DNA of 64,000 nucleotides from Tolypothrix sp. FACHB-123 (GCF_014697075.1 NZ_JACJRE010000001.1:1-64000); one strand, 5' to 3'; shown: positions 24,191 to 33,094, counted from the stretch's first letter. Numbers and translations: made by a program. Notes: a model not told the origin generated them from the sequence alone.

Positions 24191-24738
24191 GCACTCAAAT
24201 TAATTACTTTAATATAGGTTTTACTTATTTTTTATTGGCTACTAAGCCCTAAGAAACATATCTCCTGGCATACTACACATTATGCAGGGTAAAAGTTACA
24301 ATGTTTGCGAAGTTTTACTGAAAAAAGTTACTCTTGGTGTCATTTTGCTAGTTAATCGCCAAATTATATTTATTTATTGTTAAATATAATACTTAATAGA
24401 GATGGAATTTGCTATTTTTGTGATATCTAGGAACAGGTAATTTTTGATGCGCCAGGTCAATGCTGTATGTATGCGTAGATACTTCGTGGCTTGTCATGAG
24501 AAATTGCTGCGGCAAAATTCTTCTGTTTTTGTTTTGTGCAGCTTAAATTAAAGAAACTCCAGATTGCCTCTCAGTATTTCTGGAGCTTTCTGGAGTGATT
24601 ACAGATGCTTAATACGAATCAATTTTTACTTGCTTAACGCCTAATGTCTTTAGGGTATATACCGAAATTGCTGAAGTTAGGTAACCGACAAGGGCGTAAT
24701 GATTGTGACTATTAGTTAAGGATCAGCCCTTATGCTAC
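24191..24738. other. Intergenic region upstream of the secretion operon
   Basis: About 550 bp without a credible gene. It should contain the promoter of the minus-strand exporter gene, but no certain boxes can be named. No double-glycine precursor peptide was found in either strand. A CTGGAGCTTTCTGGAG direct repeat occurs near 24580. Confidence 0.4.
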
Positions 24739-24833
24739 TGACAACTGATAACTGACAACTGACAACTAACAACTAACAACTGACAACTGACAACTGACAA
24801 CTGACAACTGACAACTGACAACTGACAACTAAC
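24739..24833. repeat. Heptanucleotide tandem array (TGACAAC)
   Basis: About thirteen consecutive 7-bp units of TGACAAC, with TAACAAC and TGATAAC variants, form an STRR-type array. It abuts the stop codon of the small candidate ORF at 24834. Confidence 0.9.
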
Positions 24834-24935
24834 CTACCCAAAATAAAACCTCGGCCCGATGCGGAAGCCGAGGATAAAGAAGAAAGCTCCGAGATACCCA
24901 AATGTCAGATTTTCTTCTGCGTTGTCGTTGTTCAA
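24834..24935 (-). CDS. Candidate 33-residue small hydrophobic protein downstream of the Psb35-like gene
   Basis: On the minus strand a TTG-initiated frame gives 33 residues: an acidic N-terminus (NNDNAEENL), a hydrophobic stretch (FGYLGAFFFILGF) and a basic, aromatic end (RIGPRFYFG). The open frame extends nine codons further up to a TAA, without an ATG or GTG. Composition and layout look like the small single-helix proteins of thylakoid complexes. It lies 150 bp downstream of the Psb35-like gene, past that gene's hairpin. Against it: no clear ribosome-binding site, a TTG start, and the fact that its last third can also fold as an intrinsic terminator (24840-24873). I do not recognise the family. 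Confidence 0.35.
   Translation of the reverse strand: MNNDNAEENLTFGYLGAFFFILGFRIGPRFYFG
24840..24873 (-). terminator. GC-rich hairpin followed by T-run
   Basis: On the minus strand CCTCGGC and GCCGAGG form a 7-bp stem with an 11-nt loop (24873-24849), followed by TTTTATTTT. By itself this is a convincing intrinsic terminator, but it overlaps the candidate 33-residue reading frame. Confidence 0.5.
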
Positions 24936-25028
24936 ATATTCAGATTTCTTAGCTTTGTAAGCTTATATTAATATATTTAACATATTCTTCATAAAACGTC
25001 AATCATTTGAAGTTTTTGTAAAGCCAAA

Positions 25029-25049
25029 CCCCCAATCATGGGCTGGGGG
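25029..25049 (-). terminator. Hairpin after the Psb35-like gene
   Basis: CCCCCA (25029-25034) pairs with TGGGGG (25044-25049) across a 9-nt loop, about 40 bp past the stop codon. The minus-strand tail (TTTGGCTTT) is moderately T-rich. Confidence 0.6.
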
Positions 25050-25086
25050 CTGTATTTGTTGCCATGCTAGTATGCCACCTGAGCTT

Positions 25087-25320
25087 TTATCGGGGCAGAT
25101 TGCTGCTGGTGTAGGCATCCATTGCATATGCATAGGCCGGAGTGCGTTCAGCATAGTCGATATCTTGCCCTGTAATCGACTTGGCTAAGGTTTCAAAAGC
25201 ATCTGAGCGCCAGTTACGCTCGTGGATGGGCTTGCTTTGCTCTCCCAAAAAATAAGCCAGAGTCCCGATAACTGAAGCTGCTACCCAACCGACAACCAAT
25301 AATGCAACTAAGATAGTCAT
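25087..25320 (-). CDS. psb35: Psb35-like photosystem II assembly protein
   Basis: This 77-residue protein has one N-terminal transmembrane helix (ILVALLVVGWVAASVIGTLAYF, in full at residues 2-24). A soluble tail follows with KPIHERNWRSDAFETLAKSITGQDIDYAERTPAYA. Topology, length and the HERNWRS segment fit my recollection of Psb35 (Ssl2148 in Synechocystis), which stabilises the CP47 assembly module with high-light-inducible proteins. The assignment is from memory only. It lies 228 bp downstream of petA on the same strand but behind petA's terminator, so it is probably transcribed separately. A hairpin follows it. Confidence 0.6.
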   Translation of the reverse strand: MTILVALLVVGWVAASVIGTLAYFLGEQSKPIHERNWRSDAFETLAKSITGQDIDYAERTPAYAYAMDAYTSSNLPR

Positions 25321-25494
25321 TTCAAACCTCTATGGAAATTTTGTAACTTTATGTAAATAAATATAACTTTATCGTTACAAATATTGCAATATGCAAACTA
25401 ACGTGCTTACCGATAAGGAAAGTAGGGGAATCCACACCCAAGTAGTTGGCGATCGCAATTACATCTCGGTTGACATGCCACTAAATTTAAAGTT

Positions 25495-25524
25495 AAAAAA
25501 AGACAGGCATATGGCCTGTCTTTT
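25495..25524 (-). terminator. Intrinsic terminator of the petC-petA operon
   Basis: On the minus strand AGACAGGC and GCCTGTCT form an 8-bp perfect stem around a 5-nt loop, extended by A-T pairs and followed by seven Ts. It lies 25 bp after the petA stop. Confidence 0.9.
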
Positions 25525-25548
25525 GAACAAATGAATTAGCAAAAGAGT

Positions 25549-26550
25549 TTAGAAATTCATTTCAGCGGCTTGAACTTTCTCAACCTGCTTCTTCTTCAAG
25601 ACGAGCATGATTTGAGCTAACATGACAAGCGCAATGAATGCAATCAACCATTTAACTCGACTAGCATCTTGCAATACAATCTCTGCGTCTCTTTGACCAA
25701 ATCCACCAACATTAGGATTGTTAGTCAAAGCATCACCAGCTTTTACTGTTTGCCCTTCAGAAACAATCAATTCTGGGCCTAAAGGAATTGTATCAGTGAC
25801 AACTTCACCAGATTCGGTTTGGGTGCTCACTATATATTTGACGTTACCGTCTCCATCTTCTTCTTTAGCAATCTTGGTAATTGTACCAGCCGCAGAAGCG
25901 TTATAAACGGAGTTGTTGCTCTTTTCACCAGTTGGGTAAACTTGTCCGCGTCCCCGGTTACCACCTACATGCACTGAATATTTACCGAAGTGGATATTTT
26001 TATCAGTTGCGGGGTTGGGGGAGAGAACTGGGAAGACAATTTCCTGATACTGTTCGCCAGGTAAAGGGCCAACGATGACGACGTTCTCTTTATCTTCGCT
26101 GTAAGTTTGGAAGTAAGTATCGCCAACTTCCTCTTTCAGTTCTTCAGGAATGCGGTCTTCGGGAGCAATTTTGAAGCCTTCGGGGAGCATCAATACAGCA
26201 CCGACGTTTAAGCCGACTTTAGAACCATCAGCACCTACCTGCTGGACGCTGGTATCGTAGGGAATTTTCACCACAGCTTTAAACACAGTGTCAGGTAGAA
26301 CTGATTGAGGAACTTCCACTTGTGTCGGCTTAGCAGCTAGGTGACAGTTGGCGCAAACAATTCGCCCAGTTGGTTCGCGGGGGGTTTCTGGATAGGTTTG
26401 CTGTGCCCAAAAAGGATAGGCAGCAGCAGATTGGGGCAGAGCTAAATCGCTGGTGAAGTAGAATGTCACTGTAGCGATCGCAATTAGCAATACTTTAACT
26501 ATTGCTTTGGTGCTGCGAGTTAACCTCGCGATTATCGAAGCATTTCTCAT
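25549..26550 (-). CDS. petA: Cytochrome f apoprotein of the cytochrome b6f complex
   Basis: This 333-residue precursor of cytochrome f accepts electrons from the Rieske protein and passes them to plastocyanin or cytochrome c6 in the thylakoid lumen. A signal peptide of about 44 residues ends at SAAA, leaving a mature N-terminus YPFWAQ whose Tyr45 supplies the axial haem ligand. The covalent haem site is CANCH at 66-70. A large beta domain and a small domain follow. A C-terminal membrane anchor lies at about 300-320 ([18 protein letters not shown]) before a short stromal tail ending EMNF. It lies downstream of petC, the usual cyanobacterial petCA order, with a repeat-containing 167-bp gap and a strong terminator behind. 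Confidence 0.98.
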   Translation of the reverse strand: MRNASIIARLTRSTKAIVKVLLIAIATVTFYFTSDLALPQSAAAYPFWAQQTYPETPREPTGRIVCANCHLAAKPTQVEVPQSVLPDTVFKAVVKIPYDTSVQQVGADGSKVGLNVGAVLMLPEGFKIAPEDRIPEELKEEVGDTYFQTYSEDKENVVIVGPLPGEQYQEIVFPVLSPNPATDKNIHFGKYSVHVGGNRGRGQVYPTGEKSNNSVYNASAAGTITKIAKEEDGDGNVKYIVSTQTESGEVVTDTIPLGPELIVSEGQTVKAGDALTNNPNVGGFGQRDAEIVLQDASRVKWLIAFIALVMLAQIMLVLKKKQVEKVQAAEMNF

Positions 26551-26642
26551 CTCTATAAGGGCAACGATTCTCTCATGAATTAGTCATTGGTGAACCAGTG
26601 TGGTCTTGGGGGTTTCCCCCATGAACAACTGGTGAACCCGTA

Positions 26643-26711
26643 GGGTCATTAGTCATTAGTCATTAGTCAGTGGAAAGTCAACAACTGACCGCTGACCACT
26701 GACCACTGACA
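26643..26711. repeat. Heptamer repeats between petC and petA
   Basis: Units of GTCATTA followed by TGACCAC-type units fill the gap inside the petC-petA operon. It is an STRR-type array in an otherwise tightly conserved operon. Confidence 0.8.
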
Positions 26712-26717
26712 AGATAA

Positions 26718-27257
26718 TTAAGCCCACCAAGGTTCTTCGCCTGTGCGGAAGTCGGTTTCAGTCCAAGGACTAACGACGACTTTATCGTCTTGTACGCTGG
26801 TATGAGCCAAAGCCAAAGACAGAGGTGCTGGGCCGCGGACGACTTTACCTGTGGCGTCATATTGGGAACCGTGACAAGGACATTTGAATTTGTTCTCCGC
26901 CACGTTCCAGGGGACAACACAACCTAAGTGGGTGCAGATGGCATTAATGCCGTAATCGCCTATGGCTTCTTTGCTTTCTACAACAAGATAAGTGGGGTCG
27001 CCCTTGAGTCCCTGAACTAGGGCGCGATCGCCTACATTATGGCTTGCTAGAAATTTGCTGACGCTCACATCGTTGCCCAGTTCATCTTTTGCTGTTGTAC
27101 CGCCACCAGCGCCACCACTAGCGGGTGGAATAAAGTATTTGACTACCGGATACAATACTCCCAGAGCCACTCCAGTGACGGTGCCAAAAGTGAGCAGATT
27201 CATGAATTGACGACGCCCCATATCGGGCACGTCTGCTGATTCAGAAAATTGAGCCAT
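26718..27257 (-). CDS. petC: Rieske iron-sulfur protein of the cytochrome b6f complex
   Basis: This 179-residue Rieske protein oxidises plastoquinol and reduces cytochrome f. An N-terminal anchor lies at about residues 18-43, and a Gly-rich hinge follows (ASGGAGGG). The [2Fe-2S] ligands are Cys108 and His110 (CTHLGC) and Cys126 and His129 (CPCHGS), with Cys113 and Cys128 positioned for the stabilising disulphide. The twin-arginine-like GRRQFM before the anchor suits Tat-dependent insertion. It is the first gene of the petCA operon, and its start faces the divergent DUF3067 gene 230 bp away. The ATG follows the conserved MAQFSES start. Confidence 0.98.
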   Translation of the reverse strand: MAQFSESADVPDMGRRQFMNLLTFGTVTGVALGVLYPVVKYFIPPASGGAGGGTTAKDELGNDVSVSKFLASHNVGDRALVQGLKGDPTYLVVESKEAIGDYGINAICTHLGCVVPWNVAENKFKCPCHGSQYDATGKVVRGPAPLSLALAHTSVQDDKVVVSPWTETDFRTGEEPWWA

Positions 27258-27486
27258 AATCTACGCGCTCTTTGTGTATTTTGTTAAGCATTTTGATAAG
27301 AGTACTAGTAGGTGAGCAACTCTTATCTAAGTCCAAATGTTAATGCCCACAAAAATGCCATACTTCTCTGTTCCAAGATATTTCTAGCATCTTTTCTGTT
27401 AGCATTACATTTCTTTATATCCTTATCATACTTGAGTTACGGAACTTAACATCATAACTAAATGTAAATTCTAATTGAGGCAACGT

Positions 27487-27795
27487 ATGACAGGACAGGA
27501 ATTACGTCAACTGTTAGTTGAGAAATGGGGCTATTCCTACGATGTGCAGCTGCGGCGCTCCCAAGGGAAAATTTTTCTCCAAGTGATGTGGAAATATCTA
27601 GAGCAAGCCTCTTTTCCTTTGAGTGAAGACGAGTACCAGGCTCATCTAGATAGCATTGCCAATTATCTCCATGCTTTGGGGGGAGCTTCCCAGGTACAAA
27701 CATTTATTACACAGACACGCGAGCGTCCCCGGTTAGGCAAAGCTGTGAGTATTCCCCTTGATTTAGGCGAGCGTAGCTCCGAATGGATATTATGA
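27487..27795 (+). CDS. DUF3067 family protein
   Basis: This 102-residue soluble protein begins MTGQELRQLLVEKWGYSYDVQ and continues RRSQGKIFLQVMWKYLEQASFPLSEDEY, the recognisable body of DUF3067. That family is found in cyanobacteria and plastid-bearing plants; its function is not established to my knowledge. The frame is open to a TTG at 27475, but the ATG at 27487 matches the family. It is divergent from petC. Confidence 0.85.
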   Translation: MTGQELRQLLVEKWGYSYDVQLRRSQGKIFLQVMWKYLEQASFPLSEDEYQAHLDSIANYLHALGGASQVQTFITQTRERPRLGKAVSIPLDLGERSSEWIL

Positions 27796-27837
27796 CTTGA
27801 TTTGGCAAAAATTGCACGCCCTTAGCTGCCGTTGGGT

Positions 27838-28437
27838 TCACCAAAACATCGATTCTGTTAGTTGCTCACCCCCTGCTTTCCGTCCTAGTAGAGAATGAGC
27901 GATCGCAAATCCGATAACTATGGGGACTGAACAAAAGTGAGCAATTCGCAATGCTTGCCAACTCCCAAATAGATTTACAATCCAAGGAAACTGTGCAGGT
28001 TTATACATTCCGATACCTGTAAATATTGCTATTAGCAATATAGGAATAATAGCTGTATATACAATGCGATGCCAAGCATAAATCAGCCGCCGAGAATTCT
28101 GACTTTTTTGTAATGCTTGGATATCGTTCGCACCCACAAATCTATGTCGCCAACGACGGGTAATTAATATATAAACTCCATACCACAATAAATTTACAGA
28201 AAATAACCACATGGCAAAAAAATGCCAGTGTCTACCTCCTGCTAGCCAACCTCCTAATGTAAATATGGGCGGAATATGTAAACCTGAACGTCCGCCAAAA
28301 ACGGGATTGGCATTATAAATTTGTAGACCACTGGTAAGCATGATAAACAAGCTAATAATATTTCCTGTGTGGAAAATCTTCGCTCCAATAGCTTGCTTAG
28401 GTAACTTGCGTTTTTGATTGGGAATGGTCGAACTCAT
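27838..28437 (-). CDS. Cytochrome b561/b6-type membrane protein
   Basis: This 199-residue integral membrane protein has four or five transmembrane helices and well-placed histidines: KIFHTGNIISLF near 24, GRHWHFFAMWLF near 70, AWHRIVYTAIIP near 125 and RIAHFCSVPIVIGFAIAH near 165-183. The arrangement resembles the di-haem cytochrome b subunits of hydrogenases and thiosulfate reductases and would carry electrons across a membrane. The ATG at 28437 is preferred over an upstream in-frame start. It lies 84 bp downstream of the DUF3131 gene and is probably cotranscribed with it. Its redox partner is not in the window. Confidence 0.75.
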   Translation of the reverse strand: MSSTIPNQKRKLPKQAIGAKIFHTGNIISLFIMLTSGLQIYNANPVFGGRSGLHIPPIFTLGGWLAGGRHWHFFAMWLFSVNLLWYGVYILITRRWRHRFVGANDIQALQKSQNSRRLIYAWHRIVYTAIIPILLIAIFTGIGMYKPAQFPWIVNLFGSWQALRIAHFCSVPIVIGFAIAHSLLGRKAGGEQLTESMFW

Positions 28438-28521
28438 AGATATTTGCTCTAGCCGAAATTCTCTATTTCCTACCTCCAAAATAATTTCACAACTTGGCTC
28501 GAATTGCTATATCCTTAATTT

Positions 28522-29865
28522 TCAAGCAGACTTATTCGCAGCAGAACGTGAAGATTTTACGCCAGCCCAAATAGTCAGCGGTTGTCCCACAGATTTATAT
28601 AACAAACTCTCAAGAATTAGCCCATTATTATTAGCTGTCACAGCTTGATTGATTTGCTTGAGAGACTCATAAAAGCCGTTATACCAGCCTTTATTAGAGT
28701 GGAGATTTCTTTGCACAAAATTAAATAGCTGACGAGTGTAAGCGGTGTTATACAGTACATGCCAACCAATAGCCGCTTTAGTACTCAAAAAGCGTAAATC
28801 ATGGTATTTTTCATGATTTTCTGTAATTGTCGCCCAAGGTTCTTTATTGACAAATAAACAGCTGTAAACAAAGTAGGGAGGAAGATCTACATAGTCTGCT
28901 GCTAGGGCTGTTAATTGTTTTGTGGTGAGATAACGGGCTTCTTGGGCAGCTAAAATCCTATCGGCGTAAGCTTTCGGCACAGTTTGAAATCCGGTTTCAA
29001 TCCCATCAAGAATATAGGGTTCGCTGAGAACGTAGTTATTAGCTCCCGAATTTTCGTGATTGCGCTCGTCGTAAGGTACACCTTTGCCGTAAAGGTTCAC
29101 AAAGGCCACATGGGACTGATAATTTAATGCTTCTTTGACATACAGTCCCCAAAGTTTTAACCCGTAGGCAGCATAATTTTCATAGCCTAAGCGTCCTTCT
29201 TGATGGTACTGTTCTTTACCGTTAATGACAGTAGTACCATACAGTTGTCCGTCTTTGGTAAGGCGTTGTACTTGCCAATGCCGCCAAACAGCTTCGGTTT
29301 GGTGTTGAAACTGAGGATATTTCGTGCCTAAAATCTTCAGCCAAATCGCTAATCTGCCGATATCAATGGCTGACCAGCCAATTTCTTCTCGTTTCTCTAG
29401 TTGACCATAATTTATGGGTATGAGAGTTTGAGAATTGTAGACTTTGTTTGGTAGTTCGCCTTTATACAAAGCTAAAGACGCTAGAGTGTGCAACATTTTG
29501 CCGATTTTGACTTCAAATTCATAAGCTGATACAAATTTGAGTTCTCTAGCACTGATCAAAGCGGCGATCGCGACTGCTTGATCGGACATGGTTACAGAAG
29601 TTAAGCCATCGACCGAATTTATCAAGCCTGTTTGCTCATTCCAGTTCCGCTGGAAATACAACCAAGCTTGATGAGCGATCGCAGTTTCTTCTAGGGTTAA
29701 CGATCCTGCTTGGGGCGCTATATAGGGAGTTTTACTGATAGTCGCCTGACTAGGACTAATAGGTGTACCTGGTAAGGTTAAGGATTGAGCATCAAGTGTG
29801 GCAATTGCTGGTGCTGTATTGCCCGTAGTATCAGAGTGAGATGTTGAGATTTCAGTTTTTAGCAC
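28522..29865 (-). CDS. DUF3131 domain-containing protein
   Basis: This 447-residue protein has an N-terminal low-complexity region and then the DUF3131 domain: TAIAHQAWLYFQRNWNEQTG near 58, SVDGLTSVTMSDQAVAIAAL near 84, IGWSAIDIGRLAIWL near 160, YENYAAYGLKLWG near 230, and GWYNGFYES near 390. The fold resembles alpha/alpha-toroid carbohydrate-active enzymes, and in cyanobacteria members often sit near polysaccharide genes; the activity is unproven. The only upstream start is a GTG with no clear ribosome-binding site, so the N-terminus is uncertain. No signal peptide is evident with this start. Confidence 0.8.
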   Translation of the reverse strand: MLKTEISTSHSDTTGNTAPAIATLDAQSLTLPGTPISPSQATISKTPYIAPQAGSLTLEETAIAHQAWLYFQRNWNEQTGLINSVDGLTSVTMSDQAVAIAALISARELKFVSAYEFEVKIGKMLHTLASLALYKGELPNKVYNSQTLIPINYGQLEKREEIGWSAIDIGRLAIWLKILGTKYPQFQHQTEAVWRHWQVQRLTKDGQLYGTTVINGKEQYHQEGRLGYENYAAYGLKLWGLYVKEALNYQSHVAFVNLYGKGVPYDERNHENSGANNYVLSEPYILDGIETGFQTVPKAYADRILAAQEARYLTTKQLTALAADYVDLPPYFVYSCLFVNKEPWATITENHEKYHDLRFLSTKAAIGWHVLYNTAYTRQLFNFVQRNLHSNKGWYNGFYESLKQINQAVTANNNGLILESLLYKSVGQPLTIWAGVKSSRSAANKSA

Positions 29866-30608
29866 AGTATCAGTACTATAAAGCTTGTTATATCAATAAT
29901 TTAGACTAAAATCTGGATTGTAGGTGTAACTACCTCTCCTACTTAAGCCAAGCTATATTAAGCTTTTAGCTTCTAGATAGAAATCCTATGACATGATTTC
30001 CATAAAATATATGTATTCAATAATACTTTTTTGCCAATATCAGGAATTTCTTTGAGATTATAGAAGAAATTAATACACTTTAACAGCTAAAATTTCAACT
30101 GTAACTACCGAAGATGAAAAACTGTTGTCGCAGTTGCGATCGCCCAAGAAGCACAAGCTTGCTTAATGATTGTGACATATGGATTGTCGCCCAGGGTAGA
30201 AAACCCCCAACTCTACCAATGCGTCTCTGTGATTGTTTTAGTAAATGAATAGAAGTACTGAATTTGTAAAAAAATTTATACCTGAAAGACATTCCCAATT
30301 TGTACTGATGGGGTTTGGGAAGAATATCGATTAATGTCCAAGGAAATTTCTAGCGTTGTTCAACTCTACTAGCGATCGCTAATAGGCAATATACAATGTT
30401 CTGCGCGATCGCCAAAACACTGCTGATTTTTAGATCTAGTTATAGTTTGTTAAATCAAACATAGCAACTTTTAACTGGTAATCGTTGCAAATATTAGTAC
30501 ATCAGTATTAACTTGAATATAAGTGAAATGGAGTCCATCACGAAAAACCAGCATTTTATGAATGCAGCGATCGTTAATGTTTAACTTCCTGAAGCGTCAA
30601 TCATTCAT
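29866..30608. other. Gene-poor region between DUF3131 and hicB
   Basis: About 740 bp with several HIP1 octamers and no credible gene. A 67-codon minus-strand frame at 30095-30298 lacks family features and a ribosome-binding site. The part near 29866 should contain the promoter of the DUF3131 gene. No HicA remnant was recognised on either strand near hicB. Confidence 0.4.
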
Positions 30609-30803
30609 CTATCCCACATCTACATAGCGTAACTCTGCATTTTGAGTGACTTCCTCAACATTTTCCAAATATGTTTTAATTGCTTCTTTGATATTTTCTA
30701 AGGCCTCTTCTTCAGTTTCTCCCAAAGTCCAACATCCTGGTAAAGCGGGACACCAAATCGCATATCCTGTTTTTGTTTTGTTTAATTTGACTTTGTAACG
30801 CAT
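30609..30803 (-). CDS. hicB: HicB-family antitoxin-like protein, orphan
   Basis: This 64-residue protein matches the HicB partial-RNase-H fold: YKVKLNKTKTGYAIWCPALPGCWTLGETEEEALENIKEAI, ending in a short tail without a DNA-binding domain. In complete systems it neutralises the HicA mRNA interferase. No HicA-like gene is visible on either side, so it is either an orphan antitoxin or a stand-alone HicB-like regulator, both common in cyanobacteria. It is flanked by gene-poor DNA. Confidence 0.85.
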   Translation of the reverse strand: MRYKVKLNKTKTGYAIWCPALPGCWTLGETEEEALENIKEAIKTYLENVEEVTQNAELRYVDVG

Positions 30804-31255
30804 ATATATATAACCGCTTTTGTTTGTTATTCTAACTTCTTAAATTAAACAAAAATCGCTCGTGTGATACTGCACAAACTGGAACTAGTCATTGCCAGTA
30901 AGGAATTTGAGGATATAGTGACATAAATATTATTCTTTAACAGAAAAATGTATTAAGGTTGACAATTTCACGGCAATTTTGCGAAATTATCAACGCCAAA
31001 TTCCTTTTTTCATGTTTACCTGCAACATGACCAATAATGATGAATAAATTGCTATTAGCACGATAGTGTCAACAACTGTCAACCAGAGAAGGATTCTGTA
31101 TCTATAGCGATAGTTTAACTAGTTGAAAAGCAGAAATTTGGCTTCAAGCCCGTCTAATATCAAAGCTACTTGAGAGTGAAATATTATCAGTAGCTTTCCC
31201 CCTAGGATAATAATTATTACAATAAAAGCACATACCTGAATCTGGAGTGCTAGCA
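30804..31255. other. Intergenic region with no recognised feature
   Basis: This 450-bp AT-rich gap lies between divergent hicB and the TIGR04376-like gene. Promoters for both are expected here, but I can name no box with confidence, and no small gene, RNA or repeat was recognised. Confidence 0.35.
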
Positions 31256-31834
31256 GTGGGTTTATTTGATGATTTAAGCCGATTTCTGGAAAACCGTTTA
31301 GAAGAATTCTTGCGTAATAATCCCCATTTGGAATTAGAAGCGCTGTTAGAACAGCTGCGGGAGCAAGAGGAAGATACTTTAAAGCTGGTTGCAGATTTAC
31401 AATTACAAGAGAAGCGATCGCAAGAAGATATTCTGTCTACAGCGCAAGAAATTCAGCGTTGGCACATCCGTGTTCAAAAGGCTAAAGCTGCTGGTAGAGA
31501 TGATTTAGCCCTCGCAGCCCAAGAACGAGAAGCCGCCCTCTTGCGCGAAGGTAATCAGCGTTGGGGACACATGCAGGGATTAAAAGAACGCATTAACCAA
31601 TCTCAAGAATTACTGCAAAAAATTCAGGTGCGGCGACAAGAGGTACAAGCCAAAGCTGCTGCTGCACAGCAAGCGCGTGTCAAAGCACAAGCTCAACAGC
31701 GTTTAGAAACTGATGGTTGGTCAAATGCATCTAGTAATTATTCGGATAGCTTTGACGACTTAGAAGAAAAGTTTCGGCGTTGGGAAACAGAAGATGAGTT
31801 AGAACAAATGAAACGCAATTTGGGCAAAAAATAA
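31256..31834 (+). CDS. TIGR04376-like coiled-coil protein (PspA-reminiscent)
   Basis: This 192-residue protein starts GLFDDLSRFLENRLEEFLRNNPHLELE at a GTG. A long charged coiled coil follows (about residues 30-150) with ALAAQEREAALLREGNQRWGHMQGLKERI and an Ala/Gln-rich segment. It ends in an acidic amphipathic end (SFDDLEEKFRRWETEDELEQ). This matches the cyanobacterial TIGR04376 family, which looks like a shortened PspA/Vipp1 relative. A GTG three codons upstream is also possible; the one at 31256 gives the conserved GLFDD start. It stands alone. Confidence 0.8.
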   Translation: MGLFDDLSRFLENRLEEFLRNNPHLELEALLEQLREQEEDTLKLVADLQLQEKRSQEDILSTAQEIQRWHIRVQKAKAAGRDDLALAAQEREAALLREGNQRWGHMQGLKERINQSQELLQKIQVRRQEVQAKAAAAQQARVKAQAQQRLETDGWSNASSNYSDSFDDLEEKFRRWETEDELEQMKRNLGKK

Positions 31835-32314
31835 TTTATAATTCGTCATTCGCAATTTAAATATTTTGCCATACTCAACTTCTACATATCGGCACGTTAA
31901 TTTGCTGTACTCTTGCTTACCTTGTTAGGCAGTAATTAATTAGGAATTATGAATTGTTGATTACAGCATTTTTCAGCTAAATGAAGTACAAAGGTGGGGG
32001 CACAACAATGTTGTGCCCTGATGGTTTAACAAGTGACAATTTGCTATCTATTTGCTAGATTTTTTGGATGATTTAGCTTATAAGCATCCCAAATTTTAAT
32101 TCTAAAAGTGAATTATTGAAATTTTATTTAATTTCTCAAGTTGGCTTTAATTTATTGTTAAATTTAAGTTAATAAGACTATCAGCCCTGATTGGGTATTT
32201 TTTATCTCTTCGTCTCCCTTTCCTTCGCTCTGGTTGTTGAGGGAAGCTGAGACGCTGCCTTGTTATTTGCAATTGCCGCAGTATTACCTAGACTTGCCAA
32301 ATCATCACTGAGGC
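31835..32314. other. Intergenic region containing a 21-nt palindrome
   Basis: This 480-bp gap holds a perfect palindrome, GGGCACAACA-A-TGTTGTGCCC, at 31998-32018. It has no following T-run, so it is unlikely to be a terminator. A similar palindrome lies at 56431-56451. The remainder is AT-rich and no gene is seen. Confidence 0.6.
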
Positions 32315-32887
32315 ATGGAACATAGTATACCTCTAGATATTTTATCTAGCCTGCAAAAATTATTTGTTGGCTATATCCCAGCAGCTATTTTAGGTGGTTT
32401 TATTGGTTACTTAATCAGTTTAAATAACCCCATCTATCAGCTAAGTAAGCGGATATTTCAAATACCTCATAGTATCCCGCCTATAGCGTTGCTACCAATT
32501 TCTCTCATCTTATTTCCAGATAGTGAAGTTGCATCTGTAATGGTAATTTTCATTGGCACTCTCTGGACAATGATTTTGAATACGGCGATAGGAATGGGGC
32601 ATTTTTACAGACAGAATAAAAGCTTTCGTGCAGCCATATTCCATACATTTCATGCGTTGAAAGTCAGCATTTGGGTAGCCTGGTTTACAGTCATTGCTAT
32701 AGAAATGCTCATCGGCCCAAAAGGACTGGGTTTACTAGCCTGGGATGCTTATAAAGCTGGCAGTATTAATTACTTAATCCAGGCAATAATTTATATTGGT
32801 GTGATTGGCTGTTTACTAGATCAGTTTTTAGATTTCAGTACCTATCTTTTGGTACAAATGGTTTCTGGGAGTAAGAAATCTAGTTAA
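32315..32887 (+). CDS. Shortened NrtB/TauC-like ABC transporter permease
   Basis: This 190-residue membrane protein resembles permeases of the nitrate/bicarbonate/taurine importers: LQKLFVGYIPAAILGGFIGYLI, the IPHSIPPIALLPISLILF segment, then AIEMLIGPKGLGLLAWDAYKAGSINYLIQAIIYIGVIGCLLDQ. It is short for the family (usually about 250-280 residues). The N-terminal helix is missing, and so is the cytoplasmic loop between about residues 105 and 125 that normally holds the EAA motif contacting the ATPase. No ATPase or binding-protein gene is adjacent. It may be a degenerate permease or a protein with a new role. The ATG follows a weak GAGG. Confidence 0.7.
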   Translation: MEHSIPLDILSSLQKLFVGYIPAAILGGFIGYLISLNNPIYQLSKRIFQIPHSIPPIALLPISLILFPDSEVASVMVIFIGTLWTMILNTAIGMGHFYRQNKSFRAAIFHTFHALKVSIWVAWFTVIAIEMLIGPKGLGLLAWDAYKAGSINYLIQAIIYIGVIGCLLDQFLDFSTYLLVQMVSGSKKSS

Positions 32888-33094
32888 TTAGATTTAATTT
32901 AGATTGCGTTCCCCGCAGGGGTTGCCGCAGGCATCGCAGCATCCACACCAAAAATACTTAATATTTGCTCAACTGGGGGAATTAAATTCTCTTTTACCTT
33001 TAAGACATAGAGTTTTTTCTTCACAAATGTTTAAATTTTGGATTTTGAATTTTCCATCCAAAATCCAAAATTTAAACTCTAAACTTCGGTGAAA

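Noticed and set aside
24739-24833. CRISPR or phage attachment site
   Set aside because: Simple 7-bp unit repeated without spacers; typical STRR-type array.
30095-30298. 67-codon minus-strand frame
   Set aside because: No ribosome-binding site and no family resemblance; contains a HIP1 octamer and looks like a chance frame.
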